Part shown: one piece after another, positions 63,167 to 64,000 of the stretch | How the letters are laid out: every line of letters starts with the position of its first letter | Position numbering within the stretch: the first letter of the stretch is position 1 | Source of the DNA: an uncultured Phocaeicola sp. | GTDB lineage: Bacteria; Bacteroidota; Bacteroidia; Bacteroidales; Bacteroidaceae | Direction of reading: 5' to 3' | Assembly (NCBI GenBank): GCA_944320815.1 | Contig: CALUIZ010000016.1 | Location: 1-64,000, forward strand | DNA: 64,000 nt | The notes under the pieces: generated by a model | Told to the model about the DNA's origin: nothing | Seen by the model: the letters and a program-made list of their open reading frames with translations, nothing else | Databases searched by the model: none | Made by a program: the position numbers and the translations under genes

Positions 63167-63346
63167 ATGTTTGGAATAGGAACACAAGAGATAATCTTCA
63201 TCGTACTGATAGTCCTGCTGTTTTTCGGGGGCAAGAAGATACCCGAACTGATGAAAGGGCTGGGCAAAGGAGTGCGCAGTTTCAAGGAAGGCGTGAAAGG
63301 CGTGGAAAACGACCTTGACATAAGGGATGAAAGTCCGGTAAAATGA
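63167..63346 (+). CDS. tatA: Twin-arginine translocase TatA/TatE subunit
   Basis: A 59-aa TatA-type protein: one TM helix (FGIGTQEIIFIVLIVLLFFG), the FGGKKIPEL hinge and a short amphipathic helix (GKGVRSFKEGVKGVEND). TatA forms the pore of the Tat system. The start could be either of two adjacent ATGs (63164 or 63167). tatC follows after 4 nt. A tatB gene is not seen, in line with minimal TatAC systems. Confidence 0.92.
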   Translation: MFGIGTQEIIFIVLIVLLFFGGKKIPELMKGLGKGVRSFKEGVKGVENDLDIRDESPVK

Positions 63347-63350
63347 AAAT

Positions 63351-64000
63351 ATGGAACAGGCGGTAGAGAAAACTCAAATCGGTGAAATGTCATTTTGGGA
63401 GCATTTGGATGTATTGAGGGCTTCCCTGATAAAGATTGCCGTTACGACCGTGCTGTGCGGCATCGTGGCATTTCTGTTCAAGGAGGAAATGTTCTCGGTC
63501 ATCCTTGCCCCCAAAAGCGACACATTCATCACCTACCGCCTGTTCAGCCATATTGCGGAGTGGACTACCGGAACAGGCAATCCGGCCTTTTCCGTACAGT
63601 TAATCAATACCGGACTGGCGGAACAGTTTGTCATCCACATGAAAACATCCGTCTATATCGGATTTTTGCTTTCATCTCCCTATACATTGTATCTGCTGTT
63701 TCATTTCATATCTCCTGCACTGTATGAAAATGAGAAGAAATACTCCTTGCGTGTGGTGGGCGGCGGGTATGCGATGTTCATTCTTGGGGTATTGCTCAGT
63801 TATTTCCTGATATTCCCTTTGTCATTCCGTTTCTTGGGGACCTATCAGGTCTGCAGCGATGTCGCTAATATGATAACGCTCCAGTCCTATATGGGAACAT
63901 TGATGATGATGTGTATTCTAATGGGCATCGTGTTTGAACTTCCCGTATTGTGCTGGCTGTTGGGCAAACTTGGCATATTGTCCGCCGGATTCATGAGGCG
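63351..64000 (+). CDS. tatC: Twin-arginine translocase TatC (cut by window end)
   Basis: The first about 216 codons of TatC, open to the window edge. MSFWEHLDVLRASLIKI near residues 13-29 holds the conserved Glu-His-Leu-x-x-Leu-Arg that recognises twin-arginine signals, and several TM segments follow (KTSVYIGFLLSSPYTLYLLF, FILGVLLSYFLIFPLSFRFL). The family motif F-x-x-x-x-P (FELPVLCWLLGKLG) lies near the end. It is the last visible gene of the operon. Confidence 0.93.
   Translation, partial: MEQAVEKTQIGEMSFWEHLDVLRASLIKIAVTTVLCGIVAFLFKEEMFSVILAPKSDTFITYRLFSHIAEWTTGTGNPAFSVQLINTGLAEQFVIHMKTSVYIGFLLSSPYTLYLLFHFISPALYENEKKYSLRVVGGGYAMFILGVLLSYFLIFPLSFRFLGTYQVCSDVANMITLQSYMGTLMMMCILMGIVFELPVLCWLLGKLGILSAGFMR

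Overview
The window looks like a chromosomal segment of a gut Bacteroidales bacterium, most likely Bacteroides or Phocaeicola. The case rests on promoters of the TTTG / TAnnTTTG type instead of -35/-10 boxes, many lipoproteins, a GH97-GH43-GH88 glycosidase set, NVEALA-family peptides and DUF1573 and six-bladed beta-propeller lipoproteins. The species cannot be fixed from the sequence alone.

Layout. 1-9.66 kb is core housekeeping DNA: two identical tRNA-Gly genes, an orphan rfbC, RNase P RNA, a BrkB-type membrane protein, a leftward run (ACT protein, PFL/DUF711 protein, UvrD-type helicase, riboflavin synthase), mazG and a patatin-like phospholipase. 9.7-28.7 kb is a more AT-rich accessory island. 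It is built of repeated modules: five small Sec-exported NVEALA-type peptides with a constant N-terminus and a variable Cys-containing C-terminus, seven beta-propeller lipoproteins plus a remnant, three thioredoxin-fold proteins with CxxC motifs, a two-TM regulator with a C-terminal winged helix, a type I signal peptidase, an O-antigen-ligase/TPR protein and a transglutaminase-like lipoprotein. 28.7-37.6 kb is a four-gene efflux operon: adaptor, RND pump, TolC-type channel, second RND pump.

37.7-48.2 kb holds valS, a leftward HPr-kinase-like/ABC/PqqD operon with a divergent Ser/His signal-peptidase-like gene, an OmpA-type porin and mutS2. 48.3-53.2 kb is the leftward GH97-GH43-GH88 operon. 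53.3-55.7 kb carries a HAD phosphatase and pabB-pabC. 55.9-56.2 kb is a transcribed-looking imperfect palindrome. 56.3-64 kb is an AraC regulator divergent from an operon of secreted oxidoreductase, decarboxylase and hydrolase proteins ending in tatA and tatC (cut by the window end); two of the encoded proteins carry twin-arginine signals.

The candidate undescribed system is the NVEALA island. Each peptide gene is followed by propeller and/or thioredoxin genes, three share a promoter plus palindrome with fixed spacing, three intervals carry a conserved 15-codon mini-ORF, and three peptide genes are separated from the downstream propeller by a hairpin. Duplicated gene ends (70 bp of the signal-peptidase gene, about 80 bp of the DUF1573 gene) mark where modules were inserted or duplicated. 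My inference is a secreted, diversifying peptide system with its own membrane sensor and envelope partners; its biological role is unknown from sequence.
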